From the NCBI RefSeq assembly GCF_945906775.1, contig NZ_CAMDRE010000001.1, positions 2,914,001 to 2,978,000 of the forward strand: a stretch of 64,000 nt of DNA, given 5' to 3'. The notes under the pieces are model-generated. The model was not told the DNA's origin and made no database searches. It was given only the letters and a program-made list of their open reading frames with translations. Below, piece after piece: positions 53,278-62,347 of this stretch. Positions within the stretch are counted from its first letter, which is position 1, and every line of letters begins with the position of its first letter. The DNA comes from Citrobacter sp. Marseille-Q6884. GTDB lineage: Bacteria; Pseudomonadota; Gammaproteobacteria; Enterobacterales; Enterobacteriaceae. The translations under genes were made by a program, and so were the position numbers.

Positions 53278-54279
53278 TTAGCGGGTTAAAAAGGCGCGCC
53301 AGTGGGCGACGACTTCAGCAAGTTGTTCACGCGAGGCATCAAGATGCATCACCAGGCGCACGATCGGGGAGGCGTTAATCAGTACATCATGCGCTTTCAT
53401 ATACTCGCCCAGTGCGGTGGCATGCTCTTCACCGACGCGGACAAACAGCATATTGGTGTCGTGACGCATCACATCTGCGCCCGCTTCACGCAACTGCTCT
53501 GCCATCCAGGCCGCGTTGTCATGATCGTCCTGCAAACGCGCCACGTTATTTTTCAGCGCATACAGTCCGGCTGCCGCCAGAATTCCGGCCTGACGCATCC
53601 CGCCACCGGTCATTTTACGCCAGCGAATGGCACGTTTAATGTAGTCATGGCTACCGACTAACAGCGAGCCTACCGGCGTTCCCAGCCCTTTGGAGAGACA
53701 AATGGTGAACGAGTCGCAATATTGGGTAATCTCTTTCAGCTCGCAGCCGTAGGCGACAACGGCGTTAAAAATACGTGCGCCATCAACATGCAACGCTAGA
53801 TTTCGCTCACGGGTAAATTCCCAGGCCTCCTTCAGATACTCACGGGGCAACACTTTACCGTTGTGGGTGTTTTCCAGACTGAGCAGGCGCGTACGGGCAA
53901 AATGGATATCGTCCGCCTTGATTTTGGCTGCCACTTTATCCAGTGGCAGAGAGCCGTCCGGGGCAGCATCAATGGGCTGCGGCTGAATGCTGCCGAGCAC
54001 CGCGGCACCGCCTGCCTCGTACAAATAGTTATGTGCCCCCTGGCCTGCGATGTACTCCTCACCCCGTTCACAGTGGCTGAGTAACGCAACCAGGTTAGCC
54101 TGGGTACCGGTCGGTAAGAAAATCGCCGCTTCTTTGCCAGAAAGCTCAGCGGCGTATTGTTGAAGGGCATTGACGGTAGGGTCATCACCGTACACGTCGT
54201 CCCCGACCGGGGCGGTCATCATTGCTTCGAGCATGGCGCGGCTCGGCCGGGTAACGGTATCACTGCGTAAATCGATCAC
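53278..54279 (-). CDS. ltaE: low-specificity L-threonine aldolase
   Basis: PLP enzyme that cleaves L-threonine and L-allo-threonine to glycine and acetaldehyde, and can supply glycine. The 333-residue protein has the PLP lysine in the segment FTICLSKGLGTPVGSLLVG (near residue 197), the N-terminal IDLRSDTVTRPS, and NGKVLPREYL. The GTG at 54279 is the preferred start: it matches K-12 and has AAGGA 6 bp upstream, while the ATG two codons earlier abuts it. It lies between poxB and ybjT on the same strand. Confidence 0.95.
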   Translation of the reverse strand: MIDLRSDTVTRPSRAMLEAMMTAPVGDDVYGDDPTVNALQQYAAELSGKEAAIFLPTGTQANLVALLSHCERGEEYIAGQGAHNYLYEAGGAAVLGSIQPQPIDAAPDGSLPLDKVAAKIKADDIHFARTRLLSLENTHNGKVLPREYLKEAWEFTRERNLALHVDGARIFNAVVAYGCELKEITQYCDSFTICLSKGLGTPVGSLLVGSHDYIKRAIRWRKMTGGGMRQAGILAAAGLYALKNNVARLQDDHDNAAWMAEQLREAGADVMRHDTNMLFVRVGEEHATALGEYMKAHDVLINASPIVRLVMHLDASREQLAEVVAHWRAFLTR

Positions 54280-54315
54280 GGGCATTCCTTGTAATGTGAG
54301 GTAATGCCCTCTGTT

Positions 54316-56034
54316 TTACCTGAGCCAGTTGGTTTTCGCCAGTTCGATCACCTCATCGCCGCGTCCACTGATGATCGCGCGCAGCATATACAGGCTGAAA
54401 CCCTTCGCTTGTTCGAGTTTGATTTGGGGGGGAATGGCCAGTTCTTCTTTCGCCACGACCACATCAACCAGTACCGGGCCATCGATAGACATTGCTCTTT
54501 GCAGCGCTTCATCAACCTCCGACGATTTTTCCACGCGAATACCGGTGATCCCACATGCTTCGGCAATGCGCGCAAAGTGGGTATCGTGCAGTTCGGTGCC
54601 GTCGGTCAGATAGCCACCGGCCTTCATCTCCATCGCCACAAACCCCAGTACGCTATTGTTGAAGACAATAATTTTTACCGGCAGCTTCATCTGTACGACC
54701 GAAAGAAAATCTCCCATCAGCATACTAAAGCCGCCATCGCCGCACATGGCGACCACCTGACGTCCAGGGGCTGTTGCCTGCGCGCCCAGCGCCTGGGGCA
54801 TCGCATTCGCCATCGAGCCATGGTTAAACGACCCGAGCAGACGACGTTTGCCGTTCATTTTCAGATAGCGTGCTGCCCAAACGGTAGGCGTGCCGACATC
54901 ACAGGTAAAGATCGCATCGTCGGCGGCAAAATGGCTGATTTGCTGTGCCAGATACTGCGGGTGAATGGCTTTTTCACTGGGTTTGGCTAAATCATCCAGG
55001 TCTTTGCGCGCATCACGATAGTGCTCCAGCGCTTTATCTAAAAACTGGCGGTCAGTTTTCTCTTCCACCAACGGCAGCAAGGCGCGAAGTGTGGATTTAA
55101 TATCGCCCACCAGCGCCATATCGACCTTACTGTGCGCGCCAATGCTTGCCGGATTAATATCAATCTGAATAATTTTGGCGTCGGCCGGATAGAACGGGCG
55201 ATAGGGGAATTGCGTACCGAGCAAAATCAGCGTGTCGGCATTCATCATGGTATGGAAACCCGATGAAAAACCAATGAGACCGGTCATACCTACATCGTAC
55301 GGGTTGTCGTATTCCACATGTTCTTTCCCGCGCAGGGCATGAACGATGGGCGCTTTGATTTTAGCGGCGAACTCGACCAGCTCCTGATGGGCTCCAGCAC
55401 ATCCGCTGCCACACATCAATGCGATATTGCTGGAATAGCGCAGCAGTTGCGCCAGTTTTTTAATCTCTTCTTCTGCTGGCGTGACCACGGGTAACGGTGC
55501 GTGATACCAGTGAGTACTGGCGCTTTCCGGGGCTGGTTTTAATGCGACGTCACCCGGTAAAACCACCACCGAGACACCGCGGTTTAATACCGCTTTACGC
55601 ATGGCAATGGCCAGCACCTGTGGGATCTGTTCAGGGCTGGAAACCAGCTCGCAATAGTGGCTACATTCGCGGAACAACTCTTGCGGGTGGGTCTCCTGAA
55701 AATAGCCGCTGCCAATCTCACTGGAGGGTATATGCGCGGCAATGGCCAGAACCGGCACGTGGTTACGGTGACAATCAAACAGGCCGTTAATCAGGTGCAG
55801 GTTGCCCGGACCGCATGAACCGGCGCAGACCGCCAGTTCCCCCGTCAACTGCGCTTCTGCGCCGGCGGCAAACGCGGCGACTTCTTCATGACGGGTCGGC
55901 ATCCAGTCTATCGTCCCCATACGATTCAGACTGTCGCTAAGGCCATTCAGTGAGTCACCCGTAACACCCCAAATACGTTTCACACCCGCTTGTTCAAGGG
56001 TTTTAGCGATAAAAGCGGCAACCGTTTGTTTCAT
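54316..56034 (-). CDS. poxB: pyruvate dehydrogenase (quinone) / pyruvate oxidase
   Basis: Peripheral membrane flavoenzyme using TPP and FAD to convert pyruvate to acetate and CO2, with electrons going to ubiquinone; it works mainly in stationary phase. The 572-residue protein has the catalytic-glutamate region (TRHEEVAAFAAGAEAQ, E near 50), the TPP motif CGDGGFSM...NN near residue 433, and the C-terminal lipid-activation tail found in E. coli PoxB. A sigma-S-like promoter precedes it. ltaE follows 36 bp downstream. Confidence 0.97.
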   Translation of the reverse strand: MKQTVAAFIAKTLEQAGVKRIWGVTGDSLNGLSDSLNRMGTIDWMPTRHEEVAAFAAGAEAQLTGELAVCAGSCGPGNLHLINGLFDCHRNHVPVLAIAAHIPSSEIGSGYFQETHPQELFRECSHYCELVSSPEQIPQVLAIAMRKAVLNRGVSVVVLPGDVALKPAPESASTHWYHAPLPVVTPAEEEIKKLAQLLRYSSNIALMCGSGCAGAHQELVEFAAKIKAPIVHALRGKEHVEYDNPYDVGMTGLIGFSSGFHTMMNADTLILLGTQFPYRPFYPADAKIIQIDINPASIGAHSKVDMALVGDIKSTLRALLPLVEEKTDRQFLDKALEHYRDARKDLDDLAKPSEKAIHPQYLAQQISHFAADDAIFTCDVGTPTVWAARYLKMNGKRRLLGSFNHGSMANAMPQALGAQATAPGRQVVAMCGDGGFSMLMGDFLSVVQMKLPVKIIVFNNSVLGFVAMEMKAGGYLTDGTELHDTHFARIAEACGITGIRVEKSSEVDEALQRAMSIDGPVLVDVVVAKEELAIPPQIKLEQAKGFSLYMLRAIISGRGDEVIELAKTNWLR

Positions 56035-56068
56035 GGTTTTCCATCTCCTTTAATGTGATACCGGTTAC

Positions 56069-56076
56069 AAGTTTAG
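56069..56076 (-). promoter_or_regulatory. candidate sigma-S -10 element of poxB
   Basis: On the reverse strand CTAAACTT lies 35 bp before the poxB start, with an AAAGGAG Shine-Dalgarno between. This fits the RpoS-dependent promoter known for E. coli poxB. Confidence 0.5.
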
Positions 56077-56186
56077 ATGAAGATAAGGGTTCTGCTTTTC
56101 ATTCCCCCTTATTTTCGGCAGCTTACATTTCATGCAGATAAAGCGTAATTTGGCTGTAGGCATGGTAAAACAAGGAATAAATTCAA

Positions 56187-56621
56187 ATGGTTACAAAACT
56201 ATTAAACGCGCTAAACAGAGCGTTGACGCATGAAGACGCTGGCAAGCTTTTGTTACGCCTCGCAGTTGGCGGGCTGATGCTGTTTCACGGGTTACATAAA
56301 CTTTTTGCAGGTATTGATGGCATCAGCGGCATGCTGGTTGCCAAAGGTTTTCCTGGCTTTATCGCTTATGGGGTTTTGCTGGGCGAGGTTCTGGCTCCGT
56401 GCCTGATTATTCTTGGGATTCTGACGCGTCCGGCAGCATTAGGATTGGCGTTTACGATGGTTGTCGCGTGGCTGATGGTTGGGATGGGGGAAACCGGGTC
56501 GCTGGATAAAACGGGCGCATGGGCGATTGAAAGTCTGGTGTATTTTTTTATTGGCGCACTGGCAGTGGCGTTTTTGGGCGCGGGGCGTTTCTCCGTCGTG
56601 AAAAATTCGGCCTGGCGGTAG
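56187..56621 (+). CDS. DoxX family membrane protein
   Basis: A 144-residue inner-membrane protein with four hydrophobic segments. It carries DoxX-family features LLLRLAVGGLMLFHGLHKLFAGIDG (residues 21-45), YGVLLGEVLAPCLIILG and the closing GAGRFSV. Bacterial DoxX proteins are linked to quinol oxidases, redox stress or quinone-dependent steps; no role is proven here. It is not between poxB and hcr in K-12. It is divergent from poxB and convergent with the flavoprotein gene. Confidence 0.87.
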   Translation: MVTKLLNALNRALTHEDAGKLLLRLAVGGLMLFHGLHKLFAGIDGISGMLVAKGFPGFIAYGVLLGEVLAPCLIILGILTRPAALGLAFTMVVAWLMVGMGETGSLDKTGAWAIESLVYFFIGALAVAFLGAGRFSVVKNSAWR

Positions 56622-56695
56622 GTTGCCATCCGGCTGTCAATGCAGAGGCGGGAAGGGATGAATATCTCTGCTCGCCTCTTAATGTCATCAAGCCG

Positions 56696-58312
56696 CTAGT
56701 CAATCTCACCGCTTCCCCACAGTTTCCGCCGACGCCCCACGGTGCGTTGCGTCAGTGCATTTGCCATGGCGGCACCTATTTCGGCGCAGACCACCAGTCC
56801 CTGAATAAAAGGACGGTCGTGCATTAACCACGGCAGGCCGCCAAAGGCGATGCGATTGCGGGCGCTCTCCGGTGCTTGCAGCGTGTAATCTTCACCGATA
56901 TCCGGGATCTCATCGCCACAGGCGAGGAGCTGATGGCGTAACGTTGGAAATGGGATATCTTTGCTCTTCAGGGCTTTCTGCCCTCGGGCATCGATAAAGA
57001 CATCAAATTCGCTACGCTGGTTATTGTGGTCGATAACCGTCATTTCCTGCTCATGCGTACGCGCATAATCCGGCCCCAGCGCCAGGATCTCTATCAGACC
57101 GGCGTCGTGCAGGGCCAGTAGCCGGCGGATGGACTCAGAAGGGATTGCTGCATAGTTATCGATAAACACGCGCGCCAGGCCACGCTTGAAGCGTTTTTCA
57201 TCGGCATCGTCAAGATGAGGGACGATGGGTTCGATAACTTCGTGTAGACGCAGCAGGGTATAACGCCATGCGACGGTGTGCTGCTCTTGTTTGTTGCGTT
57301 CAACTTCCATCAGGTTGCGTTTCGCCCAGTCAAAAGGATCGTGGGTGATCCTGTCGGCAAAATAGACCCCGGAGAACGTATCGGCTGTCAGCGTCTGGAG
57401 CGCGACCTGCCGACTCCACTGGGGTGCTGCGTCTTGCAGTTGTTCCACGATAAGCTGGAAGATACGATCCAATAGGCCTTTTTGGCCCTGCGCTATAGCG
57501 TGTTCAACCGCCTGCCCGGTGGCGATATTGAGCGGTTCATAGGGGAGAGGACAGTAGAAATCGGCCTCTGGCAGGACGCCGGTGCGCGACATCAGGGTGA
57601 GCTTCAGATTTTGACTTCCGGGGCTGCGTACAAAATGAACAGAATTGTCAGTATCGGTGTGAAAGGTACCATGTTGACTGACCACGGCCACCGCCGCGTC
57701 GATAGCGCTGAGCGAGGTGCCCAGGATACCCACCCGGCAGGCATTAATCTTCGCCTCCATCAGGCCGGTCCACGGGTTGGGAAAAAATTTTCGCCCCGGG
57801 ACATCCTTTTCAGGCCACAGATGACCGGTGGCAATCACCGCAAAATCTACCCTGACTGGTGCACAAGCGTGGTTGATCCACAGGGCGATGCCGTCCGGGG
57901 TCGCCTGCAGATCGGTGACTTCACTGGATTCACTTACACGGATCTCAAAACCGGTTTGATGCGCCTTATCGACGATGGCTAAAAAGCGATCGCGATAATA
58001 GTCGCCGAGGATCACCCGGGGTAAAAATTGCCGCTCATGCAAAGACGTGCGTTCAATATCAAATTGCGCCAGGTAGTCATCGCTTTGGTTCTGTAACCAC
58101 GTCAGATAACTGATGTAAATCGGTGGGATCTCAATGCTGGCAATGTTTGCAAGCATATGTTCTGCGGCATTGTCGCTGCTGTAAGGCATGCCCACGCCGG
58201 CTTCCTTTGCTTGCTCATAGAGCTGTATCTCCAGCGGTTCACCGCGTTCAACCAGAGCATGAAACGTATAGATGCCTGTGGGGCCGACACCGATGATGGC
58301 CACTTTTTTCAT
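56696..58312 (-). CDS. FAD/NAD(P)-binding protein (PF13454 type)
   Basis: A 538-residue cytoplasmic flavoprotein. The N-terminal dinucleotide motif is VAIIGVGPTGIYTFHAL (residues 3-19); VDFAVIATGHLWP and GILGTSLSAIDAAVAV form the second Rossmann features, and FIDARGQKAL the third. This fits the FAD_NAD_binding 'HI0933/YdhS-like' group of uncharacterised oxidoreductases. ATG 58312 has an AAGGAAC Shine-Dalgarno; the earlier in-frame start is less likely. It lies downstream of hcr on the same strand, behind a terminator. It is absent from this place in K-12. Confidence 0.85.
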   Translation of the reverse strand: MKKVAIIGVGPTGIYTFHALVERGEPLEIQLYEQAKEAGVGMPYSSDNAAEHMLANIASIEIPPIYISYLTWLQNQSDDYLAQFDIERTSLHERQFLPRVILGDYYRDRFLAIVDKAHQTGFEIRVSESSEVTDLQATPDGIALWINHACAPVRVDFAVIATGHLWPEKDVPGRKFFPNPWTGLMEAKINACRVGILGTSLSAIDAAVAVVSQHGTFHTDTDNSVHFVRSPGSQNLKLTLMSRTGVLPEADFYCPLPYEPLNIATGQAVEHAIAQGQKGLLDRIFQLIVEQLQDAAPQWSRQVALQTLTADTFSGVYFADRITHDPFDWAKRNLMEVERNKQEQHTVAWRYTLLRLHEVIEPIVPHLDDADEKRFKRGLARVFIDNYAAIPSESIRRLLALHDAGLIEILALGPDYARTHEQEMTVIDHNNQRSEFDVFIDARGQKALKSKDIPFPTLRHQLLACGDEIPDIGEDYTLQAPESARNRIAFGGLPWLMHDRPFIQGLVVCAEIGAAMANALTQRTVGRRRKLWGSGEID

Positions 58313-58457
58313 GGGGTTCCTTTTTGGAAAGCGCAATCTTACGGTTGGCGTTTTGCTACGTCTGCGAAGAGTAAGTGTGGCCGATAAATTGACGGGGGAA
58401 GGGGTTATTTTGCTGAGGTGGGTAGGGAATCAGGAATTTAGCAACGCCTGGCCGCGT

Positions 58458-58496
58458 AAAAAAAAGGCCGCCCGATATCACCAGGCAGCCTTTTTT
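58458..58496 (-). terminator. rho-independent terminator of hcp-hcr
   Basis: AAAAAGGC-C-GCC pairs with GGC-A-GCCTTTTT around an 11-nt loop, with a T-run on the reverse strand, 18 bp after the hcr stop. Confidence 0.85.
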
Positions 58497-58514
58497 ACAT
58501 TACATACCGACGCA

Positions 58515-59483
58515 TTACGCCAGCACTAAATCGCCCTGCGGATGGCAGGAACATGCCAGCACATACCCCTCGGCAATTTCTGCCTCTGTTAGCGTCATGG
58601 TACTGCTCACCGTGTAATTGCCGTCTACCACTTTGGTTTTGCAGCAACCGCAAACACCTGCGCGGCACGCGGCGACGATCGGCATTTTGTTGCTTTCCAA
58701 AGCTTCCAGCAGCGTGGTGCCTACCGGCGCATAAAACTCTTTCGCGGGCTGCAATTTGGTGAACTTCAGACCGCTGGTGGCGGCTTCCGCAACCGGGGTG
58801 AAGAACTGCTCTTTAAAGAAGCGTGTTACGCCAAGCGCTTTCACCTCTTTTTCGACCAGATCCATGTACGGCGCCGGGCCGCAGGTCATCACGGTACGTG
58901 AAGTCAGATCCGGTACGTTTTTCAGCAGTTCGGTGGTCAGTCGGCCGGAAACAAAGCCATGGGTCGCGTTGTTTTCAGCGACTAACGTCACCGGATACTC
59001 ACGCCATTCGTCGGCAAATATCACATCCTGCGGCGAACGTACGTTAAAGATCACCTGCACATCGGCCTGCGGACGGTACTTTGCCAACCAGCGACGCATG
59101 GACATGATTGGCGTAACACCACAGCCAGCCGCCAGCATCAGGAACTTGTCTTCCGCTTTATCTTCACAGGTGAATTCACCCATGGCGTCGGACAGCCAGA
59201 TATAGTCGCCGCGCTTCACGTCGCGGGTTAACCACTGTGAACCTGCACCGTCGTCAATCCGGCGGATGGTCAGCGTAATGTATTCGCTAACCCCCGGCGT
59301 TGAGGAGAGGGTATAGGCACGCAGCGTGTCCGCGGAGTGACGCACGCTAACCAGTGCATACTGCCCGGCACGGTAGGGATAATAATCGTGGCACAGCAAC
59401 GAAATTGTCCATACATCCGGCGTTTCCTGATGGATGTGATGAACCTGCATCCGCCACGGGCACTGATGGGTTGGCATTGTCAT
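58515..59483 (-). CDS. hcr: NADH oxidoreductase Hcr
   Basis: Electron donor to Hcp. The 322-residue protein has a ferredoxin-reductase FAD domain (RAYTLSSTPG, near residue 55), an NAD domain (LAAGCGVTPIMSM), and a C-terminal 2Fe-2S ferredoxin domain with cysteines in CRAGVCGCC and LACSCHP. Length equals E. coli Hcr. It follows hcp by 11 bp in one operon. Confidence 0.97.
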   Translation of the reverse strand: MTMPTHQCPWRMQVHHIHQETPDVWTISLLCHDYYPYRAGQYALVSVRHSADTLRAYTLSSTPGVSEYITLTIRRIDDGAGSQWLTRDVKRGDYIWLSDAMGEFTCEDKAEDKFLMLAAGCGVTPIMSMRRWLAKYRPQADVQVIFNVRSPQDVIFADEWREYPVTLVAENNATHGFVSGRLTTELLKNVPDLTSRTVMTCGPAPYMDLVEKEVKALGVTRFFKEQFFTPVAEAATSGLKFTKLQPAKEFYAPVGTTLLEALESNKMPIVAACRAGVCGCCKTKVVDGNYTVSSTMTLTEAEIAEGYVLACSCHPQGDLVLA

Positions 59484-59494
59484 GACTTAACTCC

Positions 59495-61147
59495 TTACGC
59501 GCTCAGCAGCTGCTTCATGTCTTCTTCAACGGTGGTCACAGAACGCAGACCGAATTTCTCGTTGAGTACAGCCAGCAGATCCGGGGTGAAGAAGCCAGGT
59601 GCCGTCGGACCGGTTACGATGTTTTTCACGCCCAGAGACAGCAGAGTCAGCAGAATAACAATCGCTTTTTGTTCGAACCAGGAGAGCACCAGAGACAGCG
59701 GCAGGTCATTCACGCCACAGCCCAGTTTTTCCGCCAGGGTGACCGCCAGGATGATGGCAGAGTAAGCGTCGTTACACTGACCCGCATCGACCAGGCGCGG
59801 CAGACCTTCGATATCACCGAACTCCAGTTTGTTGAAACGGTATTTACCGCAGGCCAGTGTCAGGATCAGGCAGTCGTCCGGTACGCTGGTAGCGAAATCG
59901 GTAAAGTAGTTACGTTCGCCACGCGCGCCGTCACAGCCGCCCACCAGGAAGATGTGACGCAGTTTTTCGCGGCTCACCAGGTCAATCAGCGTATCAGCAG
60001 CGCCCAGCAGTGTCTGACGACCGAAACCAACGGTGATCAGGTGCGGAATTTCGCTGTACGGGAAGCCAGCCATTTGCTGTGCCTGAGCGATAACCGGTCC
60101 GAAGTCGTCGCCTTCGAGGTGGCTGACACCCGGCCAACCGACAATGCTACGGGTCCAGATACGGTCGTCGTACGCGCCAACGGTCGGATCGATGATGCAG
60201 TTAGAGGTCATCACGATAGGACCTGGGAAACGGGCGAATTCAACCTGTTGGTTCTGCCAGCCGCTGCCGTAGTTACCGATCAGGTGTTTGAACTTACGCA
60301 GTTCCGGGTAGCCGTGTGCCGGCAGCATTTCACCGTGGGTATAGACGTTAACGCCGGTGCCTTCGGTTTGCTCGAGCAGGTTGTAGAGGTCTTTCAGGTC
60401 GTGACCAGAAATCAGGATGCACTTACCTTCGGTCGCTTTCACGTTAACCTGAGTCGGCGTCGGGTGACCGTATTTGGTGGTTTCACCGGCATCCAGAATG
60501 CTCATCACTTTAAAGTTCATCTGGCCGATTTCCATAGAGCACTCCAGCAGAGCGTTCATATCGGAAGGCCAGGTACCCAGCCATGCCATGATTTTGTGGT
60601 ACTGAGCGTAGATATCATTGTCGTACTGACCGAGAACATGCGCGTGCTCCATGTAAGCTGCCGCGCCTTTCAGGCCGTACAGGCAAAGCAGACGCAGGCC
60701 GAGAATGTTCTCACCGATGGTTGCTTTGTCTTTATTCGGGGTAAATTCAGCCGCCTGACGTTGCAGATCACCCAGATCGGCGCTGACCAGTTGCAGATCA
60801 GCCATTGGGTTATCGACAGTCGCGTTAGCATCAATATTCAGACATTGTGCTTTCAGTGCATCGCGCATGGCGATGGCTTCACGGGCATAGCCGACAATGC
60901 GTGGGGAGTCGAAGTTAACGTTAGTCAGCGTGGAGAAGAATGCGCGTGGCGCAAAGTTATCAACTTCATGGTCGATGATGCCGTATTCACGCGCTTTAAC
61001 CGCCCATGCAGACAGACCTTGTAGGGAGGCAATCAGGAGATCCTGCAGATCGGAGGTTTCCGCTGTTTTACCGCACATACCCTGCGCGTAAGAGCAGCCG
61101 TTTCCTGCCGGAGTACGGATGGTTTGTTCACATTGCACACAAAACAT
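59495..61147 (-). CDS. hcp: hybrid-cluster protein (NO reductase / S-nitrosylase Hcp)
   Basis: Reduces nitric oxide at low levels under anaerobic conditions and takes part in protein S-nitrosylation in E. coli. The 550-residue protein has the N-terminal cluster cysteines C3, C6, C18 and C25 (MFCVQCEQT...GNGCSYAQGMC) and the hybrid-cluster ligands later on (GHDLKD, LVGGCDGARG, LTLACGKYRFN, DAGQCND). ATG 61147 is the K-12 start. A candidate FNR site and a possible NsrR-like AT-rich palindrome lie upstream. Confidence 0.97.
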   Translation of the reverse strand: MFCVQCEQTIRTPAGNGCSYAQGMCGKTAETSDLQDLLIASLQGLSAWAVKAREYGIIDHEVDNFAPRAFFSTLTNVNFDSPRIVGYAREAIAMRDALKAQCLNIDANATVDNPMADLQLVSADLGDLQRQAAEFTPNKDKATIGENILGLRLLCLYGLKGAAAYMEHAHVLGQYDNDIYAQYHKIMAWLGTWPSDMNALLECSMEIGQMNFKVMSILDAGETTKYGHPTPTQVNVKATEGKCILISGHDLKDLYNLLEQTEGTGVNVYTHGEMLPAHGYPELRKFKHLIGNYGSGWQNQQVEFARFPGPIVMTSNCIIDPTVGAYDDRIWTRSIVGWPGVSHLEGDDFGPVIAQAQQMAGFPYSEIPHLITVGFGRQTLLGAADTLIDLVSREKLRHIFLVGGCDGARGERNYFTDFATSVPDDCLILTLACGKYRFNKLEFGDIEGLPRLVDAGQCNDAYSAIILAVTLAEKLGCGVNDLPLSLVLSWFEQKAIVILLTLLSLGVKNIVTGPTAPGFFTPDLLAVLNEKFGLRSVTTVEEDMKQLLSA

Positions 61148-61244
61148 GGTCACACCTTTTTAAAGTTATATTTAATATACATGTTTAAGGTTATGCCTGT
61201 GCGCGAAGGGATTAAAGGGATTTCTGCTACAACTTGCAGGGAGA

Positions 61245-61258
61245 TTGATTTAGCTCAA
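61245..61258. promoter_or_regulatory. candidate FNR site of hcp
   Basis: TTGATTTAGCTCAA matches the FNR consensus TTGAT-N4-ATCAA except at one position, about 100 bp upstream of hcp. The hcp-hcr operon is FNR-activated and NsrR-repressed in E. coli. Confidence 0.6.
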
Positions 61259-61303
61259 TTTTGGCGGTAGATGACTACCGCCAGAGAGGTATGAGTCCAG
61301 GTC

Positions 61304-62203
61304 TCAGGCGGAGAAAAAAGCCATTAAAAGGGGGACTAACAGACTCAGAATAAAGCCGTGAACGATAGCCGCAGGTACCATCTCCAGACCGCCGCTGCGT
61401 TGTAACACCGGCAGGGTGAAATCCATTGATGTGGCGCCACAGAGCCCTAATGCGGTGGAGCGACTGCGGCCCACCAGGCCGGGAATCAGCATAATGGCAA
61501 TCAGTTCGCGCGCCAGGTCATTAAAGAATGCGGCGCTACCAATCACCGGGCCGAAGGATTCCGTTAACAGAATGCCGGAAAGCGAGTACCAGCCAAACCC
61601 GGATGCCATCGCCAGGGCGGTTTTCAGCGGCAGACCGAGGATTAATGCGTTGATGACGCCGCCCAGCAGTGAACTGGCAACCACGACGACGGCCACAATC
61701 ATCCCGCGACGATTCAGGACAATCTGCTTTAACGTCATACCGCTGTTACGTAACTGGATACCGACAAGGAACAATAAAAAGATCAATGTATATTCGCTGG
61801 CTTCGGTTGCGTGCTGCAGCATGGAAAATCCGGTGAGTCCAAGCAGAAAACCCAGCACGACGACGCCACAAAGTTGTAGCGACTCAAGCGCCATAGCAAT
61901 GCGCGAAGGCAGCTTCTCCTGCTGGTGGTTATGCCGCCAGGGCAGTGAACGCTCCAGCCAGAGCAGCGCCGCAATATTACACAAGAGAATGACCGTCACG
62001 CTGACGGCGGAATAATGAAGAATGGATAACAGATTACTGGCGAGATTATCCAGGAACGCCAGGCTGATACCCATAAAAAAGAGAATAAGGTAGACGATCC
62101 AGCTCAACAGGCGATTGATGAGTTTTAATGCGGCCCTGTGCCGAAGCGGAATAAGATAACCCACAATAAGTGGGACCAGAATGATTAACAGTCCTGAAAA
62201 CAT
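61304..62203 (-). CDS. lysO: L-lysine exporter LysO (YbjE)
   Basis: Inner-membrane exporter of lysine and the toxic analogue thialysine in E. coli. The 299-residue protein starts MFSGLLIILVPLIVGYLIP, has about eight transmembrane segments, and keeps ASGFGWYSLSGILLTESFGPVIGS and LGLCGATSMDFTLPVLQR, the acidic-residue regions of the family. ATG 62203 gives the K-12 length; the upstream extension is not supported. Confidence 0.95.
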   Translation of the reverse strand: MFSGLLIILVPLIVGYLIPLRHRAALKLINRLLSWIVYLILFFMGISLAFLDNLASNLLSILHYSAVSVTVILLCNIAALLWLERSLPWRHNHQQEKLPSRIAMALESLQLCGVVVLGFLLGLTGFSMLQHATEASEYTLIFLLFLVGIQLRNSGMTLKQIVLNRRGMIVAVVVVASSLLGGVINALILGLPLKTALAMASGFGWYSLSGILLTESFGPVIGSAAFFNDLARELIAIMLIPGLVGRSRSTALGLCGATSMDFTLPVLQRSGGLEMVPAAIVHGFILSLLVPLLMAFFSA

Positions 62204-62308
62204 GAACAACCGGTCCTTGCAGAGAAGTAAGGCGAAATGCGCCAACACACACTACTCAATGCAAAGAGGGGAGTAAAGTTGCAAATAAAAGGAAATATCG
62301 GATGAGAG

Positions 62309-62339
62309 AAAAAGACCTGATGAATTATCAGGTCTTTTT
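62309..62339 (-). terminator. rho-independent terminator of aqpZ
   Basis: AAAAAGACCTGAT-GAATT-ATCAGGTCTTTTT: a 13-bp perfect stem with T-tails on either strand, 8 bp after the aqpZ stop. Confidence 0.92.
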
Positions 62340-62347
62340 GCTAACTG

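Noticed and set aside
59669..61024. 451-codon forward open frame inside hcp
   Set aside because: Antisense to the well-conserved hcp gene; long only because of GC-rich codon use.
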